Positions 7,884-16,115 of a DNA stretch of 64,000 nucleotides are shown piece by piece. A program made the translations under genes and the position numbers. The stretch spans positions 1 to 64,000 of the forward strand of contig NZ_SRII01000005.1 of the NCBI RefSeq assembly GCF_004684095.1, given 5' to 3'. Positions within the stretch are counted from its first letter, which is position 1. The number at the start of each line of letters is the position of its first letter. The stretch is from Hymenobacter sp. UV11. GTDB taxonomy: Bacteria; Bacteroidota; Bacteroidia; Cytophagales; Hymenobacteraceae. A model generated the notes under the pieces. It made no database searches. It worked only from the letters and a program-made list of their open reading frames with translations, and had not been told where the DNA came from.

Positions 7884-9605
7884 ATGCGTTTTTCTTCCCT
7901 ACCCCCCTGGCTGGCGCCGGTGGCGGCCGGCCTGCTGCTGGCCAGCTGCCAGGGCCAGTCTTCTTCCTCCTCCGATACTGCCGCCACTGGCCAGCCCACC
8001 GAGGCTGCGCCCACCGACACGGCCAGCGTGCCCACGCCGAATGACGGCATCACATCGGCGTTGCTGGCTCAGCACATCAAGGTGCTGGCCTCGGATGAGT
8101 TTGAGGGCCGGCGGCCGTTTACGGCGGGCGAGGACAAAGCGACCACCTACCTGGCCAGCGAGTTTAAGAAGCTGGGGCTGAAGCCGGGCAACGGCAGCAG
8201 CTACTTCCAGCCGGTGCCGCTGGTGGAGATTACCGGCCGGCCTGATTCGGTGGCCACCATCGCGGGCCAGGGCAAATCGCTCAGCCTGAAGTACCGCACC
8301 GATTTCATGTTCCTGACCGAGCAGGAAAAGCCGACGGTCGAAATCAAGAATTCGCCGCTGGTATTCGCCGGCTACGGCGTGACGGCCCCCGAGTACAAGT
8401 GGGACGACTACGCCGGCCTCGACGTGAAGGGCAAGACGGTGGTGGTGCTCATCAACGACCCCGGCAACGCGGGCACCGACACTACGCTGTTTAAGGGCCG
8501 GGAAATGACGTACTACGGCCGCTGGATGTACAAGTACGAAGAGGCCGCCCGCCACGGCGCTACCGGCCTGGTCATCATTCATGACACCAAGCCGGCCTCC
8601 TACCCCTGGACGGTGGTGCAAAGCAGCAACGGCGGCGCCAAGCTGCACCCCCAAACGCCCGACCACGGCGCCCGCAAAGTAGCCCTTGAAGGCTGGATGA
8701 CCCTCGACGCGGCCAAACGGATGTTTGAGGCCGCCGGCCAGAACTATGACGCCTTGTATGCCGCCGCCAACAAGCCGGGCTTTAAGGGCAAAGACCTGGG
8801 CCTGAACCTGACTACGACGCTGCACAATAAAATCACTTACAAGACTTCCAAGAACGTGGTGGCCGTGCTGCCCGGCACTACCCGGCCCCAGGAATACGTT
8901 ATTTACTCGGCGCATTGGGACCACCTCGGCATTGGCCCAGCCATTGCGGGCGACTCTATCTACAACGGCGCGCTCGACAACGCCAGCGGCTGCGCGGGCC
9001 TGCTGGCCATCGCCACGGCTTTTAAGCAGGCGAAGGAGCAGCCTCAGCGCAGCATCGTATTTCTGGCCGTAACTGGCGAAGAGCAGGGCTTACTGGGCTC
9101 GGACTACTACGCGCAGCACCCCATTTTTCCGCTCAAAAACACGGTGGCCGACATCAACATGGATGAGCTGCTAGCCTTTGGGCCGATGCGCGACGTGACG
9201 ATTACCGGCTACGGGCAGTCGGAGCTGGACGACTACGCCCGCGCCGCCGCCAAGGAGCAGAACCGCTACGTTATCCCCTACCAGCACCCCGAAACGGGCA
9301 GCTTCTACCGCTCCGACCACTTCAGCTTTGCGAAGGTGGGCGTGCCTGCGCTCTACGCCAGCGGCTCGTTTGAGAGCCGCCTGCACGGCAAGGCCTTCGC
9401 CGAAAAGCAGCGCGAAGACTTCGAGGCCAAGAACTACCACCAGCCCTCCGACCAGTTCGACCCCAAGTGGGACCTGCGCGGCGCCGCCCAGGACGCCCGC
9501 CTGCTCTTCCGCATTGGCCAAAAGCTGGCCTCCGAAACCACTTTTCCGCAGTGGAAAGCCGGCTCGGAGTTCCGGGCCGTGCGCCTGAAAAGCCGGCCCC
9601 AGTAG
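7884..9605 (+). CDS. M28 family zinc aminopeptidase lipoprotein with PA domain
   Basis: A 573-residue protein starting MRFSSLPPWLAP with a lipobox ending LLLASC (Cys about residue 19), so it is an exported lipoprotein. A protease-associated domain (about 140-280) is inserted before or within the catalytic region. Zn ligands are visible: SAHWDHLG (H), YNGALDNASG (D), VTGEEQGLLGS (E-E) and a downstream H in YRSDHFSF. M28 peptidases are co-catalytic zinc aminopeptidases. The gene is intact and ends before a strong terminator shared with the converging gene. Confidence 0.93.
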   Translation: MRFSSLPPWLAPVAAGLLLASCQGQSSSSSDTAATGQPTEAAPTDTASVPTPNDGITSALLAQHIKVLASDEFEGRRPFTAGEDKATTYLASEFKKLGLKPGNGSSYFQPVPLVEITGRPDSVATIAGQGKSLSLKYRTDFMFLTEQEKPTVEIKNSPLVFAGYGVTAPEYKWDDYAGLDVKGKTVVVLINDPGNAGTDTTLFKGREMTYYGRWMYKYEEAARHGATGLVIIHDTKPASYPWTVVQSSNGGAKLHPQTPDHGARKVALEGWMTLDAAKRMFEAAGQNYDALYAAANKPGFKGKDLGLNLTTTLHNKITYKTSKNVVAVLPGTTRPQEYVIYSAHWDHLGIGPAIAGDSIYNGALDNASGCAGLLAIATAFKQAKEQPQRSIVFLAVTGEEQGLLGSDYYAQHPIFPLKNTVADINMDELLAFGPMRDVTITGYGQSELDDYARAAAKEQNRYVIPYQHPETGSFYRSDHFSFAKVGVPALYASGSFESRLHGKAFAEKQREDFEAKNYHQPSDQFDPKWDLRGAAQDARLLFRIGQKLASETTFPQWKAGSEFRAVRLKSRPQ

Positions 9606-9621
9606 GCTGTTTTACTTCATC

Positions 9622-9660
9622 AAAAAGCCCCCGGCGTATGGATTACGCCGGGGGCTTTTT
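9622..9660. terminator. strong bidirectional terminator
   Basis: A perfect 17-bp stem (9622-9638 with 9644-9660) with loop TGGAT, a GC-rich core CCCCCGGCGTA, and A5/T5 ends on both strands. It lies between the convergent M28 peptidase and DUF2383-like genes. Confidence 0.9.
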
Positions 9661-9687
9661 GCGAGGGGCTACGTGCCTCTGGTGAGC

Positions 9688-10392
9688 CTATTTCTGCGCA
9701 GCTGTCAGCTCTTTGAGCTTCTTATACGTCTGCTTCGACTCGGCGTACTGCTTCTTGATGGCCTCGCGGGCATTGCCTTTAATGGCTTTGCGGCGCAAGG
9801 CTTTTTTGTAGGCTTTGAGGGCCCAGCGCTCGCCATATACGTTGGCGGCCAAGATGGCTTTTTCGTCGCGGCCCGACACGGCGGCCTGCGCATCCATCAG
9901 CTTGCGGTAGAGCTTGCCTTTGAGGGTAGTGCCGGTTTCGCGCTCGCCCCCTTTTTTGGTCAGGTAGTCGTTCAGGTTGTTGGCAAATTTCTGACTCTGG
10001 CCCACCAACTTCTGGTAGTAGCTTTTGAGTTCGGCGTCCTTGGTTTCGGCCACGGCACGCTTGTAGCCTTCGATGCGGTCATTCACGAACAGCAGCAGGC
10101 GGTCGAGCGCCACGCGGGCGCGCTTGGCCTTGCCTTTTTTCTTGGGCGCAATAATGTAAGCCAGGCCGGCGGCCAGCAGGGCTCCGCCCACTGCTTTCTG
10201 GGTGGTAGTGAGCTTACTATAAGCCTCTGCCGTTTTGGCGCCGGCATCCTTAACGGGGGTAGGCACTTTATCGAGCAGGCTTTTGCTTTTGTCGGCGGCC
10301 TCTTGGTAGAGGTCTTTTACTTTGCCGTTGGCATCAACGTACAGGTCTTTCGCCTTGTCGGCGGCATCGGAAATAGATTCGGGTGAGTTCAT
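9688..10392 (-). CDS. PA2169/DUF2383-type four-helix-bundle protein with N-terminal YtjA-like helix
   Basis: A 234-residue protein in two parts. Residues about 1-90 are lysine/alanine-rich amphipathic sequence of LEA/CsbD character (AADKAKDLYVDANGKVKDL) ending in a hydrophobic helix AVGGALLAAGLAYIIAPKKK. Residues about 95-215 match the DUF2383 ferritin-like bundle: NDRIEGYKRAVAETKD, GTTLKGKLYRKLMDAQAA and GRDEKAILAANVYGE. The metal ligands are not certain. It is probably a stress-induced membrane-associated protein. No operon partner is evident. Confidence 0.75.
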   Translation of the reverse strand: MNSPESISDAADKAKDLYVDANGKVKDLYQEAADKSKSLLDKVPTPVKDAGAKTAEAYSKLTTTQKAVGGALLAAGLAYIIAPKKKGKAKRARVALDRLLLFVNDRIEGYKRAVAETKDAELKSYYQKLVGQSQKFANNLNDYLTKKGGERETGTTLKGKLYRKLMDAQAAVSGRDEKAILAANVYGERWALKAYKKALRRKAIKGNAREAIKKQYAESKQTYKKLKELTAAQK

Positions 10393-10495
10393 TGCTTGAA
10401 ATCGAGTTAAAGAGAAACACGCGTTTTACGGCAAGGCTGCCTAATGTGTTAGGTTATTATTATCTATTACGGCTACTATCCTCCCCTACCCCCCT

Positions 10496-11185
10496 TTATT
10501 GGAGGTAATAGTGCCGGATGCGGTTGAAATGCTCATCCAGCTCGTACACCAGCGGCACGCCGGTTGGGATGTCCAGCTGGGTCACTTCCTCGTCGCTGAG
10601 GTGGTCGATGTACTGTACCAGGGCGCGCAGGCTGTTGCCGTGGGCGGCGATTATCACCTTCTGGTTGCGGCGCAGGGCAGGCATTATTTTTTCGGTCCAG
10701 AAGGGCATTACCCGCGCCAGCGTCTCGCTCAGGTTTTCGGTTTGGGGCAGCTCGCGGTAGGTGAGGTGCTGGTAGCGCAGGTCGTGGCCCGGAAAGCGGG
10801 GGTCTTCGGGCTGCACGGCGGGTGGGTGGGCATGGGGCGAGCGGCGCCACTGCTGCACCTGCTCCTCGCCGTACTTGGCGGCGGTTTCGGCCTTGTTGAG
10901 GCCCTGCAAGGCGCCGTAGAAGCGCTCGTTGAGGCGCCACGACTTCTGCACCGGAATCCAGAGCTGGTCCATGTTTTCGAGCGTGATATCCAGCGTTTTG
11001 ATGGCCCGCTTAAGCACCGACGTAAAGCCGATATCAAAGGTGTAGCCGTGTTGCTGCAAGAGCTGGCCCGCGTGGGCCGCCTGCCGCCTACCCTCATCGG
11101 TGAGGTCCACGTCGGTCCAGCCCGTGAAGCGGTTTTCGAGGTTCCACACGCTTTGGCCGTGGCGTAAAAGCACGAGCTTCTCCAT
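10496..11185 (-). CDS. gpmA: 2,3-bisphosphoglycerate-dependent phosphoglycerate mutase
   Basis: A 229-residue enzyme that interconverts 3- and 2-phosphoglycerate in glycolysis/gluconeogenesis. The N-terminal [18 protein letters not shown] holds the phospho-accepting His (residue 9). [19 protein letters not shown] and [17 protein letters not shown] contain the substrate-binding and second active-site His. Length is that of the dimeric/tetrameric GpmA group. It is flanked by an inverted-repeat element upstream (11211-11298) and stands alone. Confidence 0.96.
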   Translation of the reverse strand: MEKLVLLRHGQSVWNLENRFTGWTDVDLTDEGRRQAAHAGQLLQQHGYTFDIGFTSVLKRAIKTLDITLENMDQLWIPVQKSWRLNERFYGALQGLNKAETAAKYGEEQVQQWRRSPHAHPPAVQPEDPRFPGHDLRYQHLTYRELPQTENLSETLARVMPFWTEKIMPALRRNQKVIIAAHGNSLRALVQYIDHLSDEEVTQLDIPTGVPLVYELDEHFNRIRHYYLQ

Positions 11186-11210
11186 AGGTTTTTAGGCAAA
11201 AATTAAAAAA

Positions 11211-11298
11211 GAACGTCATGCTGAGCTTGCCGAAGCATCTCTACCGAACATTCCAAATGGCGTGGTAGAAATGCTTCGGCAAGCTCAGCATGACGTTC
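11211..11298. repeat. inverted-repeat element, GAAGCATCTCTACC family, copy 1
   Basis: Arms of 35 nt (11211-11245 and 11264-11298) form a hairpin with one mismatch. It starts GAACGTCATGCTGAGC and contains GAAGCATCTCTACC at the inner end. The same outer GTCATGCT and inner GAAGCATCTCTACC recur at 41375-41513 and 56518-56607, with a different middle part that still pairs. It lies between gpmA and the DUF2911 gene. Confidence 0.85.
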
Positions 11299-11322
11299 TA
11301 TAATCAAGGTGAAGCAGACCGG

Positions 11323-11865
11323 CTACTTCACCATAAAGTCGGCTTCGGCTTTGGCCCACATAAGCGCCACCTTGCCCGACTTATCGGCCGTGATGGTGAA
11401 CTGCTCGACGGGCGCGGCCAGCGTTTTGGGCTTCACCTTCACGCGCAGGGCATCCTCTTTCATCTCGTACTTAAAAGCGCCCCACTGCTTGGCCGTTTTG
11501 TTGAACACGATAGTCCACTCGCCCGGGGCCGGAATGGTGAACAGCGCGTAGGTGCCGGCCGCCAGCGGCTGGCCGTTGATTTTCACGGCCTTACTCACCG
11601 TGAAAGTGGTGGCTTCGTTGGCACCGGTGCGCCACACCTCGCCATTTGGGGCCAGCGGTGACTTGTCACCAAATGCCGCGCGGCCCTTCAGCGAGGGCTG
11701 GCTGTAGTCGATGGTGACCTCGGTGCCATCGACGGTAGTTTTTACCACGGCCGGCGGGCTGGGGCGCTTCGATTTGTCTTCGGGCATTTTGTCCTGGGCC
11801 TGGGCCGGGGCGGCGTAGGTGAGCAGGGCAGCGCCGGCAAGCGCGGCGAGGGGTAGGAAACGCAT
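11323..11865 (-). CDS. DUF2911 family secreted protein
   Basis: A 180-residue protein with signal peptide MRFLPLAALAGAALLTYAAP ending AQA. The body matches DUF2911: VTIDYSQPSLKGR, GEVWRTGANEATTFTVSK, LAAGTYALFTIPAPGEWTIVFN. The family is common in Bacteroidota, is exported, and has no assigned biochemical role. Length is typical. It lies between two inverted-repeat elements and may be downstream of the large 12056-15013 gene. Confidence 0.9.
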   Translation of the reverse strand: MRFLPLAALAGAALLTYAAPAQAQDKMPEDKSKRPSPPAVVKTTVDGTEVTIDYSQPSLKGRAAFGDKSPLAPNGEVWRTGANEATTFTVSKAVKINGQPLAAGTYALFTIPAPGEWTIVFNKTAKQWGAFKYEMKEDALRVKVKPKTLAAPVEQFTITADKSGKVALMWAKAEADFMVK

Positions 11866-11960
11866 GGTGGGGAAGAAATGAAGGTGAATGGCAGTAAGTT
11901 GCGGTAAGCAAGGCGATAAGTAGTAAGCCCGGCAATAAGTTTGGCTCCCTACCCCCTCCT

Positions 11961-12040
11961 AAAAGGTAAGCGTGGAGAGTTAAGCGTTAACGGGCCCTGG
12001 CGGCACCTGCTTAACGCTTAACTCTCCACGCTTACCTTTT
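11961..12040. repeat. perfect 30-bp inverted repeat
   Basis: Arms 11961-11990 and 12011-12040 are exact reverse complements (AAAAGGTAAGCGTGGAGAGT and on), with a 20-nt loop. It sits 15 bp after the stop codon of the large secreted gene and before the DUF2911 gene. Ends carry A4/T4, so it could terminate transcription, but the length and perfection suggest a mobile palindromic element. Confidence 0.85.
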
Positions 12041-12055
12041 AATTAAGACTGAGCG

Positions 12056-15013
12056 CTAGTTGAGCGTCAGCTTCTGGGTTACGACGCTGCTCCCCGTCAC
12101 CAGGCGCAGCAGGTAGAGGCCCGAGCTGAGGTTCTGCCGGTCGAGGGTAACGGACTGGATGGCGCCCGCCTGGCCTTCGCCTACAAATAGCTGGCGCACC
12201 AGTTGGCCTTCTACATTATAAACGGCCAGGCTTAGCTGGCCCGCCGTGGCAGCCCCAAACTGCACCGTGGTTTGCTGGGTGAAGGGGTTGGGGTAGGCCG
12301 CGAGCTGCGTAGCGGGGCTGGCCGTGCGGGACGTGGCCTCGATGCCGGTCAGGCTACCCACGGCGCTGGCCGTGAGGGGCGTGCCAACCAGTGCCGGCGC
12401 GGCAACCGGCACGTAGGGCGAGAGGCGCGTACCGGAAAGCGGCGCCTCAGTAACGCCGTTGGGCAGCGTCCAGGCCACCGACACGAAGCCGGGGCCCCAG
12501 CTCTGCTTGTGCAGGGCTTCGAGGTAGTATTTCTGGCCGGCTACCAGCGTAATGGCGGCCGACTGCTGGCCGGCGTAGCGGGTGTAGTCATGAATACCCG
12601 ACAGCCAACCCTGGCAGGTGGCAATGCGCACTTTGTGGGTGGGGTCGGCATCGGGGCTCAGCCACAGCTCGCCGTCGTCGTCGCTGGTGAGCGCGAAGGT
12701 GTAGGCGCCACTTAGCGGCACGCACACGTAGCCGCGCACCCGCGCTCCGTAGTTGAAGGCCGTGCCCGTGGCCTCAAACTGCGTGAGCTGGCTGGTGCTG
12801 GTGGGGGTAGTAGCCACCGGCACGTTGGTTACCAGCGAGCCGTTCACGTTGTCCCACTGCTCGCGCAGGATGCTGCCCGTGGCCGAGCAGCCGCCGGTGG
12901 GCGGCGTTACGGGCGGTACTACCACCACGGGGGGGGTAGTGCCCACGAAGGGCGACAGATGGCTGCCGGCCAGCGGCGCCTCGGTGGTGCCGCCGGGCAG
13001 CGTCAGGGCTACCGAGGCGTAGCCGGGGCCCCAGCTTTGCTTGTGCAGCACTTCGAGGTAGTAGCTCTTGCCGGCTACCAGCGTAATGGCAGCCGACTTT
13101 TGGTTGGCGTAGCGGGTGTAGTCGTGGATGCCCGACGTCCAGCCGCTGCAGGTGGCGATGCGCACCTTGTGGGTGGGGTCGGTGTCGGGGCTCAGCCACA
13201 GCTCGGCATCGTCGTCGCCGGTCAGGGCGAAAGTGTAGGCGCCGCTCTGCGGGGCGCAGAGGTAGCCGCGCACCCGCGCCGCGTAGTTGAAGCCATTGGT
13301 GGTGTTGAACTCCAGCTGGGTGAGCTGGCTGGTGCTGGTGGGGGTAGTGGCCACCGGCACGCTGGCCACTGTGGAGCCGCTCACGTTGTCCCACTGCTCG
13401 CGCAGGATGGTGCCCGTGGCCGTGCAGGCTACCGGGGCCGCGCTACCGGCCACGAAGAACGAAGGCACCGTGCTCAAGACCACGTTTTGGGCCGCCTGCG
13501 TGGTGTTGGTATTCGTGAGCGAGTAGTCCCACTCGTAGCGGTTCACGGTAGCCAGGCTCAAGGCTGCTGGAAACGAGTAGGTGGCCGTCGCCTGCTCCAC
13601 GTTATCCACCAGGGCCTTGGCCCACAGCACGTAGATATAGGTGCCGGCTTTGTTGAAAGCGGCGCCCTCCACGGCGGTGGGTAGGGCTAGGGCGGCCGTG
13701 CGGGCGGGGTCATAAGCGTAGCCGTAGAGCAGCTTGGAGGTGCTCAGGAAAGCCTGGCCGGCCATCGTAAACTTCACGGTGGCGGGCGTGGCCGTGTACA
13801 GGTTCTGGTAGATGCCCATCAGGCCCAGCTCGTCGCCGCCCGATACCGACTGCGTGGCGGCCGGCGCATTTACCGCCTCCCCAATGGCGTAGGTGTAGAA
13901 CTGGGTCACGCCGTTTTTCTGCAGCAGCACCAGGTTTTTGATGTTGAAGTTGCGCTGCTGCTCGTCGGTGCCAATGCGGTCGTCGGAGGTGCGGCGGCTC
14001 ACGTTCGATTCGGTGAGCACGTAGAGCTTGGCGGGGTGCTTGGTGCCGTCGTAGCCATACTTGGCCAGCACGGCTCCCATCTCATTCTTATACTGAATAA
14101 CGCGGGTAGCTGCGTAGTCGGAAGTGCGGGTGTAGCGGAAGCCCCCGAGGCTGTTGTCCCAGTAGTGCAGGGCGTAGTTGGGGTAGGCATGGAAACTCAG
14201 CACGTCGAAGTACGCGCCCCCGGTGCGGGGGTAGGCCGTGGTTACGGCGCCGGCGGTGGGCTCGTCGGTGTAGCGCAGCAGGGCATCTACGTACTCGGGG
14301 TTGCCTACCCCCCCAGTCGAAACGTACGCCTCGGGATGGTATTTTTTCACTATTTCGTAGGTAATGCGCAGCATCCGCACGTAGTGGTAAAAAGGCGCCT
14401 GCGTGTTGAGCTGCTCGGCGGGGGTAGGCGCCCGCGTAAGCCAGGCCGAAGCATCGGCCCCGTTGGTGAAGTCGGGCTCATTCACCACTTCCCAGAACCG
14501 CACCTGGCTGCCATAAATCTGGAGCAGCTTGTAGACGTAGATGGCGTAGAGGTTATTCGGGTTCACGGTGCCATCGGCGTTCCAGATGGGGTCGTAGAGG
14601 TGCCCGAACAGCTTCGACGGCTGCGTGCAGCCGGGGTAGGTAGTGAAGTCGGCGTGCCAGGCGGCGGGCCCGCCAATGAAGCAGGTTATCTCCTTCATCC
14701 CCAGCTTATTGACATAAGAGCTGAAGGTAGCCTCCCGGATGTTGTAGCCGAAGTTCTCCACAAACGACTCGGGCAGCGTGGGCCGCAGCGTGTGCACGCC
14801 GGCTTTTTGCGCTATGCCGGCCAGGTCGTCGTCGGTCCAGTTTGTGCCGTAGTAGCCACCGTTGGTTCCAAACTGAAAGTTTTCGGTGTAGGGCCGAATA
14901 AAGCTATCGGCGGTGGGAACGGGGGTAGGGGTAGTTTGGCCAAGCGCCGCAAAGCTGGGCAGCAATAGCCACAGCCAGGCGCGTTGCCCCAGGAGTCGGA
15001 AAAGTTGTTTCAT
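12056..15013 (-). CDS. secreted clan-A glycosidase-like protein with two PA14-like domains and T9SS sorting domain
   Basis: A 985-residue protein. The signal peptide ends near FAALGQ. Residues about 40-430 look like a (beta/alpha)8 glycosidase of clan GH-A: EVVNEPD with probable acid/base Glu179, and YVLTESNV with probable nucleophile Glu335. Two tandem copies of a PA14-like module follow (about 530-690 and 705-870), each with ILREQWDNV, GDDDAELWLSPD or SDDDGELWLSPD, and HKQSWGPG. The C-terminal 80 residues are a type A T9SS sorting domain (AYPNPFTQQTTVQF, SSGLYLLRL). The enzyme is thus probably exported by type IX secretion and binds carbohydrate through the PA14 pair. The GH family number is not certain. 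Confidence 0.85.
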   Translation of the reverse strand: MKQLFRLLGQRAWLWLLLPSFAALGQTTPTPVPTADSFIRPYTENFQFGTNGGYYGTNWTDDDLAGIAQKAGVHTLRPTLPESFVENFGYNIREATFSSYVNKLGMKEITCFIGGPAAWHADFTTYPGCTQPSKLFGHLYDPIWNADGTVNPNNLYAIYVYKLLQIYGSQVRFWEVVNEPDFTNGADASAWLTRAPTPAEQLNTQAPFYHYVRMLRITYEIVKKYHPEAYVSTGGVGNPEYVDALLRYTDEPTAGAVTTAYPRTGGAYFDVLSFHAYPNYALHYWDNSLGGFRYTRTSDYAATRVIQYKNEMGAVLAKYGYDGTKHPAKLYVLTESNVSRRTSDDRIGTDEQQRNFNIKNLVLLQKNGVTQFYTYAIGEAVNAPAATQSVSGGDELGLMGIYQNLYTATPATVKFTMAGQAFLSTSKLLYGYAYDPARTAALALPTAVEGAAFNKAGTYIYVLWAKALVDNVEQATATYSFPAALSLATVNRYEWDYSLTNTNTTQAAQNVVLSTVPSFFVAGSAAPVACTATGTILREQWDNVSGSTVASVPVATTPTSTSQLTQLEFNTTNGFNYAARVRGYLCAPQSGAYTFALTGDDDAELWLSPDTDPTHKVRIATCSGWTSGIHDYTRYANQKSAAITLVAGKSYYLEVLHKQSWGPGYASVALTLPGGTTEAPLAGSHLSPFVGTTPPVVVVPPVTPPTGGCSATGSILREQWDNVNGSLVTNVPVATTPTSTSQLTQFEATGTAFNYGARVRGYVCVPLSGAYTFALTSDDDGELWLSPDADPTHKVRIATCQGWLSGIHDYTRYAGQQSAAITLVAGQKYYLEALHKQSWGPGFVSVAWTLPNGVTEAPLSGTRLSPYVPVAAPALVGTPLTASAVGSLTGIEATSRTASPATQLAAYPNPFTQQTTVQFGAATAGQLSLAVYNVEGQLVRQLFVGEGQAGAIQSVTLDRQNLSSGLYLLRLVTGSSVVTQKLTLN

Positions 15014-15359
15014 AATGGTGGTAGCATAGTGCGCCTGAAGGGTGGGAAAATGGGGTTCCGTTTATTGCCAGCCAAGAATTTAATGGAATGTAGCGCTGAC
15101 CTTTTATATCAGAAAGATAGGACTTATTCAGCGGCCAACATGCCAAAAACCATGTTTATTCTAAGAATACTTATTTAGTACCAACGGGTAGTACCCATTT
15201 ACTAAAAAGTGCAATGACCGTTTTTTCATCTCTTCACCACACAGGCAGCCGGGGGCTTCGGCCGCCGGCCACTCCACCGACCCACCGACCCCACTAGCCA
15301 GCTCGCGACTGCCGGCAGCACACGTTATTCGCGGCGTATTTCTCCCCTCCCGCTCCCCC
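15014..15359. other. intergenic region without recognised gene
   Basis: About 350 bp between the divergent secreted glycosidase and the 15360 gene. The half next to the glycosidase is AT-rich and probably holds its promoter; a short direct symmetry (GGGTAGTACCC, 15185-15195) is visible. The half nearer 15360 is GC-rich and shows no clear ORF. Confidence 0.4.
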
Positions 15360-15752
15360 ATGCAGGCAGAAGCAACTACTTACTGGACGGCCGTGGCCAA
15401 CGTGATGCCGGCAAGGCGCTTTGGCCCCGGCGGCGCCGACCGGCGCCCGGCCAGCGTGCATTTCGCGCCGGGCGCCAAGGTCTATATCATCGACTGGTTT
15501 CCGGGAACGTGCAACCGGGTTGTCGTGGTGGGCCTGCACCGCAAAACCAAGCGGATGATACAGCTGGTTTTGGCCGTTGAGCTATGGGAGAATTTCAGGA
15601 GCCGGGTCTGCTACGTGCCCGCCGTTATCACGCTGATAAAGGCGCATTTTCCGGCCGAGGAGATTCACCGGCTCAACCAGGAATTTGCCGAACAGCTGCG
15701 CGACGTGCTGCCCATCTGGAAAGCGGTAGAACTTAAAAGATTCGCCGGCTGA
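15360..15752 (+). CDS. hypothetical protein
   Basis: A 130-residue basic soluble protein starting MQAEATTYWTAV. It contains ASVHFAPGAKVYIIDWFPGT followed by VVVGLHRKTKRMIQLVLAVE, which could be a small beta-barrel (Tudor/SH3-like) fold, and a C-terminal helix with PAEEIHRLNQEFAEQLRD. I do not recognise a named family. It converges with the decayed MHS transporter. Codon use resembles its neighbours, so it is probably real. Confidence 0.55.
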   Translation: MQAEATTYWTAVANVMPARRFGPGGADRRPASVHFAPGAKVYIIDWFPGTCNRVVVVGLHRKTKRMIQLVLAVELWENFRSRVCYVPAVITLIKAHFPAEEIHRLNQEFAEQLRDVLPIWKAVELKRFAG

Positions 15753-15758
15753 CCTGGC

Positions 15759-16078
15759 TCACAGGTACCCGCGCGCCTTGGTTTCGCCCATGCGTCAGTA
15801 CACGAGCAGCGAGCTAAACGCGCAGCCCGTCACGTACCAGTAGAACCACTCAGCTACCCCCTGCTCCTTAGCCAGCAGCGCCAGGTACTCGGCCGTACCG
15901 CCAAAAATGGCCGCCGTGAGCGCGTAGGGTAGCCCTACCCTACCCCCAGCGCCCGGCTGTGCGTCGGAAACAGCTTAGCCTTCACGATGGCCGAGGTGCC
16001 GTACTCGCCATTCACGCTGATGCCCTGCAGCAGCCGCGCCGGCGCGCCCAGCCCGATGGTGGCGTAGCCCGGCATCCG
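15759..16078 (-). pseudogene. MHS-family MFS transporter remnant (ProP/KgtP-like), deleted and frameshifted
   Basis: Reverse-strand translation reads GYATIGLGAPARLLQGISVN then GEYGTSA, the loop 4-5 signature of metabolite:H+ symporters. It joins at once to VKAKLFPTHSRALGVG, which belongs near TM9-10, so about 200 residues are missing. A frameshift and stop follow, and the next frame continues LPYALTAAIFGGTAEYLALL, EWFYWYVTGC and ETKARGYL, the normal C-terminal end, with a further in-frame stop before it. It is therefore a decayed gene with an internal deletion, one frameshift and two stops. The original substrate may have been a dicarboxylate, proline or betaine. Confidence 0.85.
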
Positions 16079-16115
16079 GCCACCTTTTGCTCACAGCACC
16101 CTTCTCGCAGCCTCG

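Noticed and set aside
9673..10386. Long plus-strand frame opposite the DUF2383-like gene
   Set aside because: It is a shadow of the minus-strand gene, which has recognisable family motifs and codon use.
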